Program-made: the position numbers and the translations under genes
DNA from: Caldilineaceae bacterium
GTDB taxonomy: Bacteria > Chloroflexota > Anaerolineae > Caldilineales > Caldilineaceae
Assembly: GCA_020846635.1 (NCBI GenBank)
Contig: JADLDO010000014.1
Location: forward strand, 1-64,000
Length of the DNA: 64,000 bases
Reading direction: 5' to 3'
Part shown: in pieces, positions 54,935-64,000 of the stretch
Position numbering within the stretch: position 1 is the stretch's first letter
Layout: each line of letters begins with the position of its first letter
Notes under the pieces: generated by a model
The model's input: the letters and a program-made list of their open reading frames with translations, nothing else
What the model was told of the DNA's origin: nothing
Databases searched by the model: none

Positions 54935-55048
54935 ATCAGAAGAGGAGTACCCAATCAGAAGAGGAGTACCCAATCAGAAGAGGAGTACCCAATCAGAAGA
55001 GGAGTACCCAATCAGAAGAGGAGTACCCAATCAGAAGAGGAGTACTCA
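54935..55048 (-). repeat. Six-unit 19-bp tandem repeat in the leader of the CheB-CheR kinase
   Basis: Unit ATCAGAAGAGGAGTACCCA (plus strand), copies at 54935, 54954, 54973, 54992, 55011 and 55030. The first five are identical and the sixth differs near its end (TACTCA). The array ends immediately before the kinase ribosome site (54928-54934 on the minus strand). The unit number may vary and change expression. Confidence 0.85.
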
Positions 55049-55218
55049 TAAGGTTACTACTAGGGCGAGGCCTACACTTTCTACTAACGAACCGAGCGCG
55101 CCAGCCTTGACTCGCACTCCAGCATACTCTGAGATCTGGCTCGATTTCCATTATATATGATATAGATGATATTTTCGAGATAGAATAAACAATCCTGAAG
55201 TACCAGTGGCACCGCGCC

Positions 55219-55247
55219 TTGACAGCCCGTATCTGCCTCGTTATACT
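55219..55247 (+). promoter_or_regulatory. valS promoter
   Basis: Perfect TTGACA (55219-55224), exactly 17 bases, then TATACT (55242-55247). It drives the T-box leader that follows; transcription should begin near 55254. Confidence 0.75.
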
Positions 55248-55254
55248 TACGTCA

Positions 55255-55542
<288 letters not shown>

Positions 55543-55610
55543 GCCCGGAATTCATCATGCTCCACGGCAGTATAGCGATCAGATATAGCCAAAACGAGGA
55601 ACAATAGGTC

Positions 55611-58364
55611 ATGAACGAACCTCAAAACAGTGCAACAACCGATTCTCTAAATACCCCCGCGGCCCAAATGCCAAAAGCCTACGAGCCCCAGGCCGTGGAG
55701 GACGATCTCTATGCCTGGTGGGAACAGAATGGCTATTTCCGGCCCGAAAAACAGGCTGAGTTGGGCCAATCCGACCCCAACGCCAAGCCCTTTGTGATTT
55801 CGATGCCACCCCCCAACGTGACCGGCGCGCTCCACTTGGGCCATGCGATCACCAACTCGGTCGAAGACCTGCTCATCCGCTACCACCGCATGTTGGGCCA
55901 TCCTTCGCTCTGGGTTCCCGGCACCGACCATGCGGGCATCGCCACCCAAAACGTAGTCGAACGCGCGCTTGCCGCCCAGGGAACCACACGCCAGGAGATG
56001 GGCCGAGAAGCCTTTGTGCGTGAGGTATGGGATTGGAAAGACGAATACCACAGTCGTATCACCGCGCAGCAAAAGCGCATGGGCAATTCCTGCGACTGGA
56101 CGCGCGAACGCTTTACCCTGGACAGCGGCCTGAGCGAAGCTGTCATCAAGACCTTTATCGATCTCTACAACGAGGGTCTTATCTATCGCGCCAACTATCT
56201 AGTCAACTGGTGTCCGCGCTGTACAAGCGCCATCAGTGACCTAGAGGTCGAATATGAAGAGGTGCTTGGCAAGTTCTACACCTTCCGTTATCCACTCAAA
56301 GAGGGTGGCTATCTGGAGGTCAGCACCACGCGCCCCGAAACCATCCTCGGCGACACCGCGGTCGCCGTCCACCCCGATGACGAACGCTACAAACATCTCA
56401 TCGGCAAGACCGCGCTTGTGCCCATGCTCAACCGCGAGATACCGATCATCGCCGACGACTATGTGGACCCAACCTTTGGCACAGGCGCGCTCAAGGTGAC
56501 GCCGGGGCATGACCCCAACGATTACGAAATCGGCAAGCGCCACAACCTGCCCATGATCAACATCATGAACAAGGATGCATCGCTCAATGAAGCAGCGGGG
56601 CCCTATGCAGGACTAGACCGCTTTGACGCCCGCACCAAGTTGTGGGCCGACATGGAGAATGCCGAGCTTACCGTACGCGTGGAAGAGCGCGTCCACCAAG
56701 TCGGTCACTGCCAGCGCTGCCATACCATCGTGGAACCGCTCCTCAGCGAACAGTGGTGGGTCAAAACCGCGCCGCTCGCCGAACCCTCGATTGCAGCGGT
56801 GCGTAACGGCGACATCCAGATCATCCCCCAACGCTTCGAACGCGTCTACTATAACTGGATGGAGAATATCCGCGATTGGTGCATCAGCCGCCAACTTTGG
56901 TGGGGTCACCGCATCCCCATTTGGTACGGGCCGGACGGCCATACCTTCGCAGCACGCAACGACCAGGAGGCTCAGGAACAGGCCATCGTCCACTATGGCA
57001 AAGCCGTCCATCTGGAGCAAGACCCTGATGTGCTGGACACCTGGTTCAGCAGCGGCCTATGGCCCTTTAGCACGCTGGGTTGGCCCGAAGAAACCGACGA
57101 TTTCAAGACCTACTATCCAACCACCGTCTTGGAAACCGGCTATGACATCATCTTCTTCTGGGTGGCACGTATGATCATGCTCGGGCTCAAATGCACTGGG
57201 CAAGTGCCCTTCAGCTACGTCTACCTGCATGGCCTTGTGCGCGACGATCAGGGGCGCAAGATGAGCAAGAGCCTCGGCAATGCCCTCGACCCGCTAGATC
57301 TCATCAGCGAGTATGGTGCCGATGCCTTGCGCTTTAGCCTGCTCACCGGTGGCACACCTGGCAATGACATGAAAATGAGTGTGCAGCGCATCGAAGGCAA
57401 TCGCAACTTTGCCAACAAAATCTGGAACGCTGCCCGCTTTGTCATCATGAACCTGGAGGGGCGCGAACTGCCGTTGGCACACGATGCCGACCGCTTTAAC
57501 ATCAGCTACCAGTTGCCCGCCAAAGACGATCTAGCCCTCTCCGACCGCTGGATTCTGAGCCGCCTGGAGTCTGTGCAGCATGAGGTGACGCGCCTGATCG
57601 ACACCTGGCAATTTGGCGAAGCCGGTCGCCAGCTCTATGAGTTCCTCTGGAACGAATACTGCGACTGGTACATCGAAGCAGCCAAAGTGCGGCTCTATGA
57701 AGGCACTCCCGCCCAAGCCAACGCCACCTGCCAAGTCCTGGCCTATGTCCTGGAACATAGCCTGCGCCTGCTCCATCCCTACATGCCCTACCTGACCGAA
57801 ACCATCTGGCAGAACTTGCCGGGTCTTGCGGTCGAGGGTCGCGCGCTCATCATCAGCCGTTGGCCCCAGGATCGCGGCTTGGCAGACACCCAGAGCGATG
57901 AGGCTTTTGGACGGCTGCAAGAGATCGTTCGTGCCATTCGCAATGTGCGCAGCGAATATAACGTCGAGCCAGGTCGCCGCATTCCCGCCATCTTCAGCGC
58001 AGGCGAACATGCAGCGCTGATCAAGCGCGAGTTGCCTTTGCTGGCAAACTTGGCGCGCCTGAACAGCGAAGGTGTCGAAATTGGTGCAGAGATCGCTGCA
58101 CCAGACAAGGCCGTCACCATTGCCACAAGCGGGATCGCCCTCTATGTGCCATTGGCAGGCTTGGTCGATCTAGAAGCTGAACGCACCCGGCTCCAAAAGG
58201 AGATCGACAACCTTACGAAACAGATTGAAAGAAGCCAGGGCTTGCTTGCCAACGAAGGCTTTGTCGCAAAGGCCCCCCCTGAAGTCATCGAGCGCGAGCG
58301 TTCCAAGTCCGAAGAACTGCGCGCACGCCGCCAACAGCTAACAGAACGCCTGGCAAGCCTCTAA
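55611..58364 (+). CDS. valS: Valyl-tRNA synthetase
   Basis: This 917-residue class I synthetase charges tRNA-Val. Signature motifs are PPPNVTGALHLGHAITN (HIGH box, residues 75-78) and GRKMSKSLGNALDP (KMSKS, 550-554). The editing (CP1) domain lies between them (TTRPETILGDTAVAVHP; ARPLVPMLNREIPII-like stretch). The C-terminal coiled-coil arm (LEAERTRLQKEIDNLTKQIE) is typical of ValRS. GAGGAA sits about nine bases before the ATG. A T-box precedes the gene, giving tRNA-dependent transcription control. Confidence 0.97.
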   Translation: MNEPQNSATTDSLNTPAAQMPKAYEPQAVEDDLYAWWEQNGYFRPEKQAELGQSDPNAKPFVISMPPPNVTGALHLGHAITNSVEDLLIRYHRMLGHPSLWVPGTDHAGIATQNVVERALAAQGTTRQEMGREAFVREVWDWKDEYHSRITAQQKRMGNSCDWTRERFTLDSGLSEAVIKTFIDLYNEGLIYRANYLVNWCPRCTSAISDLEVEYEEVLGKFYTFRYPLKEGGYLEVSTTRPETILGDTAVAVHPDDERYKHLIGKTALVPMLNREIPIIADDYVDPTFGTGALKVTPGHDPNDYEIGKRHNLPMINIMNKDASLNEAAGPYAGLDRFDARTKLWADMENAELTVRVEERVHQVGHCQRCHTIVEPLLSEQWWVKTAPLAEPSIAAVRNGDIQIIPQRFERVYYNWMENIRDWCISRQLWWGHRIPIWYGPDGHTFAARNDQEAQEQAIVHYGKAVHLEQDPDVLDTWFSSGLWPFSTLGWPEETDDFKTYYPTTVLETGYDIIFFWVARMIMLGLKCTGQVPFSYVYLHGLVRDDQGRKMSKSLGNALDPLDLISEYGADALRFSLLTGGTPGNDMKMSVQRIEGNRNFANKIWNAARFVIMNLEGRELPLAHDADRFNISYQLPAKDDLALSDRWILSRLESVQHEVTRLIDTWQFGEAGRQLYEFLWNEYCDWYIEAAKVRLYEGTPAQANATCQVLAYVLEHSLRLLHPYMPYLTETIWQNLPGLAVEGRALIISRWPQDRGLADTQSDEAFGRLQEIVRAIRNVRSEYNVEPGRRIPAIFSAGEHAALIKRELPLLANLARLNSEGVEIGAEIAAPDKAVTIATSGIALYVPLAGLVDLEAERTRLQKEIDNLTKQIERSQGLLANEGFVAKAPPEVIERERSKSEELRARRQQLTERLASL

Positions 58365-58377
58365 TCTCACTATCACC

Positions 58378-58420
58378 CCTTCCCGGAAGCGGCCTAGAGG
58401 GCTCCTCGCTTCCGGGAAGG
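58378..58420. terminator. GC-rich palindrome, family copy 3
   Basis: Perfect 14-bp arms CCTTCCCGGAAGCG (58378-58391) and CGCTTCCGGGAAGG (58407-58420). Its loop GCCTAGAGGGCTCCT is the reverse complement, with one or two changes, of the loop of copy 1, so this copy is in inverted orientation. It follows valS by 13 bases and may end its transcript. Confidence 0.65.
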
Positions 58421-58881
58421 TCATCGCCCAATTCCCCAATATTGCTTATGGCCCCATCTCATCTTTGTGAAATCCGCTACAAACAGTACAATATCAGCGC
58501 GCTGTCCATGCACTGCATGACAATAACGATAGCCGACCGCACATTCATTTACATGGATAGACGTTACATAGATGTTACATGGATAGAAGCACCTCTTGAA
58601 TTTGTGATAATTTTGACAAGCAAGAGGCGTATGCTATAGTATGAATCCGATTGGAACCACAATCACACAGCAATTACGCACGAATTTTACAAGAGTAACA
58701 AGCACGCGATACTTCCAATTTTATCAACTTTGGTATACCGGATCGATGCCCGATAATCGGTAAGGCTCTACGGGTGTCACAATGGCAAGCGTCACAAGCA
58801 CCACAGCAGAGGGATTGCGACGCGCTGCCCCACGGACAACCAACTGCCGCTTGATCCTTGGTTGAAGGAGACATTACCCAG
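58421..58881 (+). promoter_or_regulatory. Upstream region of the bc-complex operon
   Basis: About 460 bases without a credible gene. A promoter TTGACA (58613-58618), 16 bases, TATAGT (58635-58640) lies about 240 bases before the Rieske start, leaving a long leader. Just upstream are direct repeats TTACATGGATAGA at 58549-58561 and 58575-58587, with a shorter TTACATAGA between at 58564. They may bind a regulator. AAGGAG (58865-58870) is the ribosome site of the Rieske gene. Confidence 0.5.
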
Positions 58882-59712
58882 ATGGCGAAGATATCCGAAC
58901 TCACCGGCGAGGCGCGGGAAGCACGGGTTGCCGAACTAAAGCAAAAGATGAAAGAGGCAGCAGCTAGGGCGCAGGCAGCACACGCCGCAGGTACGCCACT
59001 TACCCTCTCAGGCGAAGCCACAGCCGTTGCGGACGAACCGGCAGAGGTCGAAGTAGAAGCCGCACCCGTCGAGGTCGCCGTAGCAGAACCGGTCGCTGAT
59101 GCAGGTGTGGGCGGAAATGGCGCAACAATTTCCAAACCGCTGCCCGCCGCGGCTCCTGCTGCGCCAAGACCAGCCGCAAAGCCCGCACCCAAGCCCAAGT
59201 CAGAGGAAGAGGTTGTACCGACTCTGACGCCGCAAGAGATGAACCGCCGCGAGTTTCTCACCTATGCCTGGGGTGCAGCGCTAGGTGTCTTAGGATTAGA
59301 GGCGGGCGTGGCATCGTTCCAGTACCTCTATCCTCGCTTCCGCGCAGGCGAATTCGGCGGGACCTTCGATGTACCCCTTTCCGAGCTGCCCGATCCAAGC
59401 GCAGCGCCGATTCCCAACACGGCGGGCAAGTTCTGGCTGGTCACAACCGAAGATGGTTCACCCAAAGCGATCTACATGGTCTGCACCCACTTGGGCTGCT
59501 TGTACAAGTGGGAACCCTCCAACGTGCGTTTCGAGTGCCCCTGTCATGGTTCGAAGTTTTCCCACGATGGTTTCTATATCGAGGGGCCTGCGCCTCGCTC
59601 GTTGGATTACTTTGACGTCTCGGAGGAAGGTGACGTGCTGGTCGTCGATACAGGTGCCAAGATCACCGGCGCGCCGAGTACCGAGTCGCCCGCGCGAGCC
59701 GTTCCTGCCTAA
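58882..59712 (+). CDS. Rieske [2Fe-2S] protein of a cytochrome bc-type complex
   Basis: This 276-residue subunit passes electrons from quinol to cytochrome c. The Rieske ligands are in CTHLGC (Cys 201, His 203; disulfide Cys 206) and CPCHGS (Cys 219, His 222; Cys 221). A twin-arginine-like segment [20 protein letters not shown] (121-140) is the membrane anchor. A long Ala/Pro/Glu-rich extension of about 110 residues before it is unusual and probably cytoplasmic. The start at 58882 follows AAGGAG by eleven bases. Cytochrome b and cytochrome c genes follow, so it is the first subunit of the operon. Confidence 0.93.
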   Translation: MAKISELTGEAREARVAELKQKMKEAAARAQAAHAAGTPLTLSGEATAVADEPAEVEVEAAPVEVAVAEPVADAGVGGNGATISKPLPAAAPAAPRPAAKPAPKPKSEEEVVPTLTPQEMNRREFLTYAWGAALGVLGLEAGVASFQYLYPRFRAGEFGGTFDVPLSELPDPSAAPIPNTAGKFWLVTTEDGSPKAIYMVCTHLGCLYKWEPSNVRFECPCHGSKFSHDGFYIEGPAPRSLDYFDVSEEGDVLVVDTGAKITGAPSTESPARAVPA

Positions 59713-59806
59713 AGCAGCAGTTTTCACGTTGCACAAAAATCTGTCCAAACTCTTTATCTAGCATTCGGCTTCTTGACGAGTGAATGTTCAAGAAACGGGG
59801 TAAAAA

Positions 59807-61426
59807 ATGGCTGTACAACCTGGTACGCAAAAAAAGGGGTTGCTCGCTACAGTCCTGGATCTTGCTGACGACACATTTACCCGCATCACATCCGGCATCA
59901 GTGCCGGTGAGTTGCGGCGTATGTTGCGTGGCGAGCCGCCAGGTCGTCCGAATCCGCGGCTAAAGCCCCATTCGGAAGGCTTCCTGCTGCACATCAAGCC
60001 GACCTATTATCACGAAAGCGTCACCCGCTTCACACATACCTTCCGCCTGGGTCTGCTCTCGACCTACCTCTTTTTTATCGAGACGATCACAGGCATTTTC
60101 CTGATGATCTGGTACGCGCCCTCGCCGGATCGTGCCTATGTAGACATGATTCGCCTCCTGAGCAATGTGCCCTTTGGTCAATTTATGCGTGACCTGCATC
60201 GCTTGGGCGCAGAGCTGATGGTGATTGCCGTCACGCTCCATATGGTACGTACCTACCTCACGGGGAGTTATAAAGCGCCGCGCCAATTTACCTGGTTTAC
60301 CGGCGTCATTCTGCTCGTCGTAACGCTCTTCCTGAGCTTCTCCGGCTATCTATTGCCCTGGGATCAGCTAGCATTCTGGGCTGTGACCATCGGAACCTCC
60401 ATGGCAGAGGCTGTGCCGCCCGCCATCGTCGGCGAGACGGTCAACCTGCTGGCCCGCGGCGCGCCCGACATCAGCGCCAATGGGCTCTTGCGCTTCTACC
60501 TGCTGCACGTCTTCTTCCTGCCGCTGGTACTCTTCCTCTTCTTCTTTGTGCATTACTACAAAGTCGTACACTTCGGGATTAGTTTGCCCGCCCATGAGGA
60601 AGAAGTTGGGCAAGACACCGCCAACAAGATTCCGGCAGATCGCCGTGTCTACTTCCTGCCCGACGTGATGATCGACGAGACCATGTTCTTGCTCGCCTTC
60701 ACCACCATCTGTATCGTTCTCACAGGGTTCTTCTTCCAAGCGCCGCTGGAGTCGATTGCCAACCCGCAGTCAACGCCGCTGCATACCGTAGCACCCTGGT
60801 ACTTCTACTGGCTGCAAGGTCTGCTCAAGATTGCCGATAAGACGATCGCCGGTGTCATCTTGCCGGGTGTGCTGCTTGTCCTCTTGATGTTGATTCCCTA
60901 CCTGGACCCCAACCCCAGCCGCCGCGCCAAAGATCGCCGCGTTGCCATCATTAGTGGCGTCGTAGCAGGCATCGTCATGATCATCTGGAGCTGGATGGGT
61001 ACACCCCAATACGCAGTGCAAGGTGCGCCCGCCATCGAGGTTGTGCAAGAGTTGATGCCCGAAGAAGGTGCAGGTCATGTGCGCGAAATGGGCTACGAGC
61101 ATCTGATCATTGGCAGCTATGACACGCGCGAAGAGCTTCACACCGGCGACGAGGAGATGGACCATCTGCTGCACGAGTTCGCAACATCCATCGCCAACTT
61201 CGATGAGACAGACGCAGACTTCAACGAAGCCTATGGCGTCTTGACCATCACCGAAAATCAGGCTAGCCTCAAGAAGATCGCTTGGGAAATCTATTGGCTC
61301 AGTGCAGACGGCGCAGAGGAATCTTTCGAGCGCAACTTCTACTTGCACAAAGACTCAATGTATTGGGAGCAATATGGCCTAAGAGACTTCAGCTATTTTT
61401 CGCTCAACGAAGATGGACAGGAGTAA
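59807..61426 (+). CDS. Cytochrome b (b6 plus subunit IV-like) with C-terminal extension
   Basis: A 539-residue membrane subunit. Haem ligands are His 131/His 145 (14 apart) and His 234/His 249 (15 apart), the spacing of b6-type proteins. The Qo motif PEWY appears as APWYFYW (329-335). The first half equals cytochrome b6 and the second half (about 280-400) equals subunit IV, so the two are fused. After the last membrane segment (about 379-397) comes an acidic soluble extension of about 140 residues ([15 protein letters not shown]... to the end) with no haem motif, not present in standard bc1 or b6f. It follows the Rieske gene by 94 bases and precedes the cytochrome c gene by nine. Confidence 0.93.
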   Translation: MAVQPGTQKKGLLATVLDLADDTFTRITSGISAGELRRMLRGEPPGRPNPRLKPHSEGFLLHIKPTYYHESVTRFTHTFRLGLLSTYLFFIETITGIFLMIWYAPSPDRAYVDMIRLLSNVPFGQFMRDLHRLGAELMVIAVTLHMVRTYLTGSYKAPRQFTWFTGVILLVVTLFLSFSGYLLPWDQLAFWAVTIGTSMAEAVPPAIVGETVNLLARGAPDISANGLLRFYLLHVFFLPLVLFLFFFVHYYKVVHFGISLPAHEEEVGQDTANKIPADRRVYFLPDVMIDETMFLLAFTTICIVLTGFFFQAPLESIANPQSTPLHTVAPWYFYWLQGLLKIADKTIAGVILPGVLLVLLMLIPYLDPNPSRRAKDRRVAIISGVVAGIVMIIWSWMGTPQYAVQGAPAIEVVQELMPEEGAGHVREMGYEHLIIGSYDTREELHTGDEEMDHLLHEFATSIANFDETDADFNEAYGVLTITENQASLKKIAWEIYWLSADGAEESFERNFYLHKDSMYWEQYGLRDFSYFSLNEDGQE

Positions 61427-61435
61427 GTAGGCCGC

Positions 61436-62332
61436 ATGGAAAAGCCCTGGTACTCGTACTTATACATCAAGTCCCCCATCGCTAAAATCATGTGGGGCAT
61501 TGCATCCATCCTGATTGCTATCGTCGTCATTCTGGCCCTCGGCATCATGGAAGAAAGCCGCATGGCCGCGCAGACCCGCAACTGGGAAGGGCGCAGCATC
61601 GAAAAAGGCGCAGAAATCTACGCCAACAACTGCTATACTTGTCATGGTCTTGAGGGACATGGTTCCCCTGGTGTTGGCCCAGCCCTCAATAGTCGCCACT
61701 TTTTCGAGAAGCGCATCGCAGAAGTGGGCTTTAGTGGAACGTTGGAAGATTATATAAAGCTCACCATCGCAGCCGGACGGCCCAGTAATTCCCACGGTCA
61801 ATGGCTTCAGGTGATGCCTACCTGGAGTTCAGCCTATGGCGGCCCGCTGCGCCAAGACCAAGTGCAGCAGGCGACCGACTACGTGATGAACTGGAGAAGC
61901 ACCGCCATCTTACAAACGCCGGAGGAAGACCCCTTTATTCCTTTCAACAACATCCCGGTCTCAACCGAGACAGTGACGGATACGGCAGCCACTACAGAGA
62001 CTACGACCACAGAGGTCGCGGAATCACGCCCTCCCCAGCAACTGTTCCAGTCACTCGGTTGTGTTGCCTGTCATAATCTTACAGAGATGGAGACAGCCAG
62101 CAATCATGGCCTCATCGGCCCCAATATGGGCAACCTGAACGAGAACGCGCCAAACCGTGTGCCGGGTGAAGATGCCGCAACCTATGTCCACAACAGCATC
62201 GTCACACCTAATGCCCATGTCGTTGAGGGTTACATGGCAGGTACGATGCCGCCAAACTTTGGCGATCTGATGACGCCGGAAGAGATCGACGCACTGGTTG
62301 CCTGGCTGTTGGACCCGAACCGGGAGCAGTAG
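61436..62332 (+). CDS. Membrane-anchored dihaem cytochrome c
   Basis: A 298-residue protein with one N-terminal membrane helix (about 17-38) and two c-type haem motifs, CYTCH (66-70) and CVACH (209-213). Possible Met ligands lie at VMPTW and GTMPPNFGD. The two domains are joined by a Thr/Glu-rich linker (about 175-200). It would accept electrons from the Rieske protein, in the role of cytochrome c1 or f. It begins nine bases after cytochrome b, with GGACAGGAG-like sequence as ribosome site. A strong terminator ends the operon 76 bases later. Confidence 0.92.
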   Translation: MEKPWYSYLYIKSPIAKIMWGIASILIAIVVILALGIMEESRMAAQTRNWEGRSIEKGAEIYANNCYTCHGLEGHGSPGVGPALNSRHFFEKRIAEVGFSGTLEDYIKLTIAAGRPSNSHGQWLQVMPTWSSAYGGPLRQDQVQQATDYVMNWRSTAILQTPEEDPFIPFNNIPVSTETVTDTAATTETTTTEVAESRPPQQLFQSLGCVACHNLTEMETASNHGLIGPNMGNLNENAPNRVPGEDAATYVHNSIVTPNAHVVEGYMAGTMPPNFGDLMTPEEIDALVAWLLDPNREQ

Positions 62333-62407
62333 CTCACTTAGGCTCGGTTTCCACCGTTAAACAGCCTCAACTCAAGACCGCGTGATTCACCGATTGATCG
62401 AAGAAAT

Positions 62408-62440
62408 AAAAAGACCTGCCGCGCGGCGGCAGGTCTTTTT
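62408..62440. terminator. Intrinsic terminator of the bc-complex operon
   Basis: Perfect 15-bp arms AAAAAGACCTGCCGC (62408-62422) and GCGGCAGGTCTTTTT (62426-62440) with a 3-nt loop. A T-run on both strands makes it bidirectional. Confidence 0.9.
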
Positions 62441-62473
62441 ACTCAACAGGATGCTCATTGGTTGCACGACCCC

Positions 62474-63196
62474 ATGACCGACAACATTTCGATTACGCGC
62501 GACCCAATCTATTATTTCACGGTGGGCTTCTTTGCGCTGCTCACCACGGCTCTGCCCGCGCTCATGGGCCAGCCGCGCTTTCTGCCCATCATTCAAACCC
62601 TTGCGCTCACCATCTTTGTCGCCGTCGCCATCCATCGCCATAACGTGCGCGGCGCGCTCAAAGTCATGGCGCTCTGGCTGCCCATTCAGTTTATTGTCTT
62701 GACCCTGCTCACCGTCGCCTTTGGGCAGCGGCTTGAAGCCGCCTTTGCCAATGGCTTTCTCTATCGCGGTGCCATTACCGCCTGGTTCTTTGCGGGCACG
62801 CTCTTTCCTGCCGGACTCGTGAGCGAGCCACTCACCTACCTGATCGAAGTGACTGGTATACTCCTGGGCAGTCTCGCAACCGCCGGTCTGGTCGGCACTT
62901 GGTTTCTGGTGCGCCTCGTCAATCAGGCGGCCTATGGTACAGGCATCCTCTTGGCCGCGCTGGAAAATCCAGGCCAGAGTTTTCTGGTTCTGCCCTATTG
63001 GACATTGCTGCGCGCCGCAGGCTATGCGGGCCTCATCGTTCTCTGTGCCGAACCACTGTTGACCAGTACCTGGTCCCCCGGCTACTATTGGCAGCAGCAC
63101 CGTAGATTGCTGCTCATTTCTGTGACGCTTGTGCTCTTGGGGTTGGTGCTAGAGCTATTCCTTCCCGGCATCGTCACACGTACGCCCGCAGCCTAA
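62474..63196 (+). CDS. Integral membrane protein of unknown function
   Basis: A 240-residue protein with about six hydrophobic stretches (for example YYFTVGFFALLTTALPALMG, FLPIIQTLALTIFVAVAIH, VMALWLPIQFIVLTLLTVAFG, LLLISVTLVLLGLVLELFLP). I recognise no family and no catalytic motif. The frame is open to a TTG at 62462; I prefer ATG 62474 with no strong ribosome site. It lies between the bc-complex terminator and smc, 21 bases before the latter, so it may be cotranscribed with smc. Confidence 0.65.
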   Translation: MTDNISITRDPIYYFTVGFFALLTTALPALMGQPRFLPIIQTLALTIFVAVAIHRHNVRGALKVMALWLPIQFIVLTLLTVAFGQRLEAAFANGFLYRGAITAWFFAGTLFPAGLVSEPLTYLIEVTGILLGSLATAGLVGTWFLVRLVNQAAYGTGILLAALENPGQSFLVLPYWTLLRAAGYAGLIVLCAEPLLTSTWSPGYYWQQHRRLLLISVTLVLLGLVLELFLPGIVTRTPAA

Positions 63197-63217
63197 GCGC
63201 ATAGCCAACCATTCCCT

Positions 63218-64000
63218 ATGCTGATCAAGCGTGTTGTCATTCAAGGCTTCAAGACCTTTGCCAAACGCACCGAGTTCGTCTTCGATCCCGGCGTAACGGC
63301 CATTGTTGGCCCTAATGGCAGCGGCAAAAGTAACATCGTAGATGCCATCCGCTGGTGCTTGGGCGAGCAAAGTTTCAGCCTGCTCCGCTCCAAAAAGACC
63401 AGCGATGTCATCTTCTCCGGCTCCGACCAGAAGGCGCGCTTGGGCATGGCCCAGGTCAGCATCAGCCTCGACAACTCGCTGGGCGAACTGCCGGTGGACT
63501 TTGCCGAAATCGAAGTGACGCGACGCGCCTATCGAGATGGCGACAACGAATATCTGCTCAATGGACAGCGCGTCCGCCTGCAAGACATCACCGACCTGTT
63601 GGCTCAAACCGGGCTAGGTCGCCGTACCTATGCCCTCATCGGTCAGGGGTTGATCGACAAGGTGCTCTCGCTGGCCCCCGAAGAACTGCGCGGTCTCTTT
63701 GAGGAAGCCGCGGGCATCACCGGCTATCAACACAAACGCGCCACCACCATTCGCCGCCTCGACGCCACCCAACAGAACCTGACGCGCGTCCATGACATTC
63801 TTTCCGAACTCAGCCCGCGCCTCGGCTACCTGCGCAAACAGGCCGAGCGCGCGAAAGAGCGCGCCCAACTTGCCAACGACCTGCGCGACATGCTGCGCGA
63901 CTGGTATGGCTATCATTGGCACACGACGCTCGCAGAGTTGACCCGCAGCCATGCCACAGCCGACCAACTCAAGCAAAAGGTCGAAGCCGATCACAAGACC
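63218..64000 (+). CDS. smc: Chromosome segregation SMC protein, N-terminal part (runs off the window)
   Basis: The first 261 residues of an SMC ATPase, cut by the window edge. The Walker A loop [16 protein letters not shown] (31-46) opens the ATPase head, followed by [11 protein letters not shown] (Q-loop region), the family segment [27 protein letters not shown] and the start of the coiled coil ([20 protein letters not shown]). SMC condenses and helps segregate the chromosome together with ScpA and ScpB. It starts 21 bases after the membrane protein gene. No frameshift is visible in the part seen. Confidence 0.95.
   Translation, partial: MLIKRVVIQGFKTFAKRTEFVFDPGVTAIVGPNGSGKSNIVDAIRWCLGEQSFSLLRSKKTSDVIFSGSDQKARLGMAQVSISLDNSLGELPVDFAEIEVTRRAYRDGDNEYLLNGQRVRLQDITDLLAQTGLGRRTYALIGQGLIDKVLSLAPEELRGLFEEAAGITGYQHKRATTIRRLDATQQNLTRVHDILSELSPRLGYLRKQAERAKERAQLANDLRDMLRDWYGYHWHTTLAELTRSHATADQLKQKVEADHKT

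Noticed and set aside
54935..55048. CRISPR array
   Set aside because: The 19-bp units are contiguous, with no spacers, and no cas genes are present.
54641..55160. Plus-strand frames that translate the 19-bp array into repeated EEYPIRRG-type peptides
   Set aside because: They are antisense to the kinase and arise only because 19-bp units cycle through the frames; no start signal.
58442..58639. 65-codon frame upstream of the Rieske gene
   Set aside because: It contains the direct repeats and the operon promoter; no ribosome site or homologous segment.

Overview
The window is about 64 kb of dense, GC-rich bacterial chromosome with roughly 47 supportable genes and no phage or insertion-sequence genes. 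The best guess for the host is a member of the Chloroflexota (Anaerolineae or Caldilineae type). The pointers are a Rieske, cytochrome b and dihaem cytochrome c operon, a T-box controlled valS with classical TTGACA/TATAAT-like promoters, a pbpC and alpha-2-macroglobulin pair, and a membrane protein carrying a CPYLG/NRC/CPRY cysteine module that I associate with that phylum. This placement is inference: there is no rRNA in the window and no tRNA was found by eye.

Layout. 0.4-9.2 kb: polysaccharide deacetylase, membrane-anchored EEP hydrolase, IlvD/Edd sugar-acid dehydratase, a MEMO-like protein, glmS, and a sixA plus zinc-ribbon pair. 9.2-15 kb: threonine aldolase, alanine-glyoxylate aminotransferase, peptidase T, and a marR-MFS pair. 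15-24.4 kb: a tandem 80-bp structured repeat, then penicillin-binding protein 1C and a 2015-residue alpha-2-macroglobulin. 24.4-33.1 kb: CGNR regulator, SufE, DMT transporter, tRNA nucleotidyltransferase, a cysteine-module membrane protein and two CNNM/HlyC-type proteins. 33.2-39.2 kb: the four-gene ligase-associated DNA repair set (MBL exonuclease, ATP-dependent ligase, Lhr-like helicase, PdeM). 39.3-41.8 kb: XRE regulator, SpoIIE-type phosphatase, small P-loop protein, DedA protein. 42.1-50.4 kb: a seven-gene carbohydrate cluster (three Gfo/Idh/MocA oxidoreductases, galactokinase, D-2-hydroxyacid dehydrogenase, ThDP enzyme, SDR). 50.4-54.9 kb: two CheB-containing sensory proteins. 55.2-58.4 kb: T-box and valS. 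58.6-62.4 kb: the bc-type respiratory complex. 62.5-64 kb: an integral membrane protein and the start of smc, which runs off the window.

How it works together. Two blocks look like true functional units of known type: the ligase-associated repair operon and the bc complex. pbpC with alpha-2-macroglobulin is also a recognised pairing (peptidoglycan repair plus protease trapping). The seven-gene sugar cluster is co-directional with overlaps and short gaps, but its substrate cannot be read from sequence; it is the best candidate for an undescribed pathway.

The most unusual non-coding signal is the tandem pair of 66-nt elements at 15049-15194. They fold as a cloverleaf-like structure, and eight of the nine differences between the copies preserve base pairing. 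Other repeat structure includes a six-unit 19-bp array in the leader of the CheB/CheR kinase, three copies of one GC-rich palindrome family after genes, and short tandem duplications at or just before several start codons.
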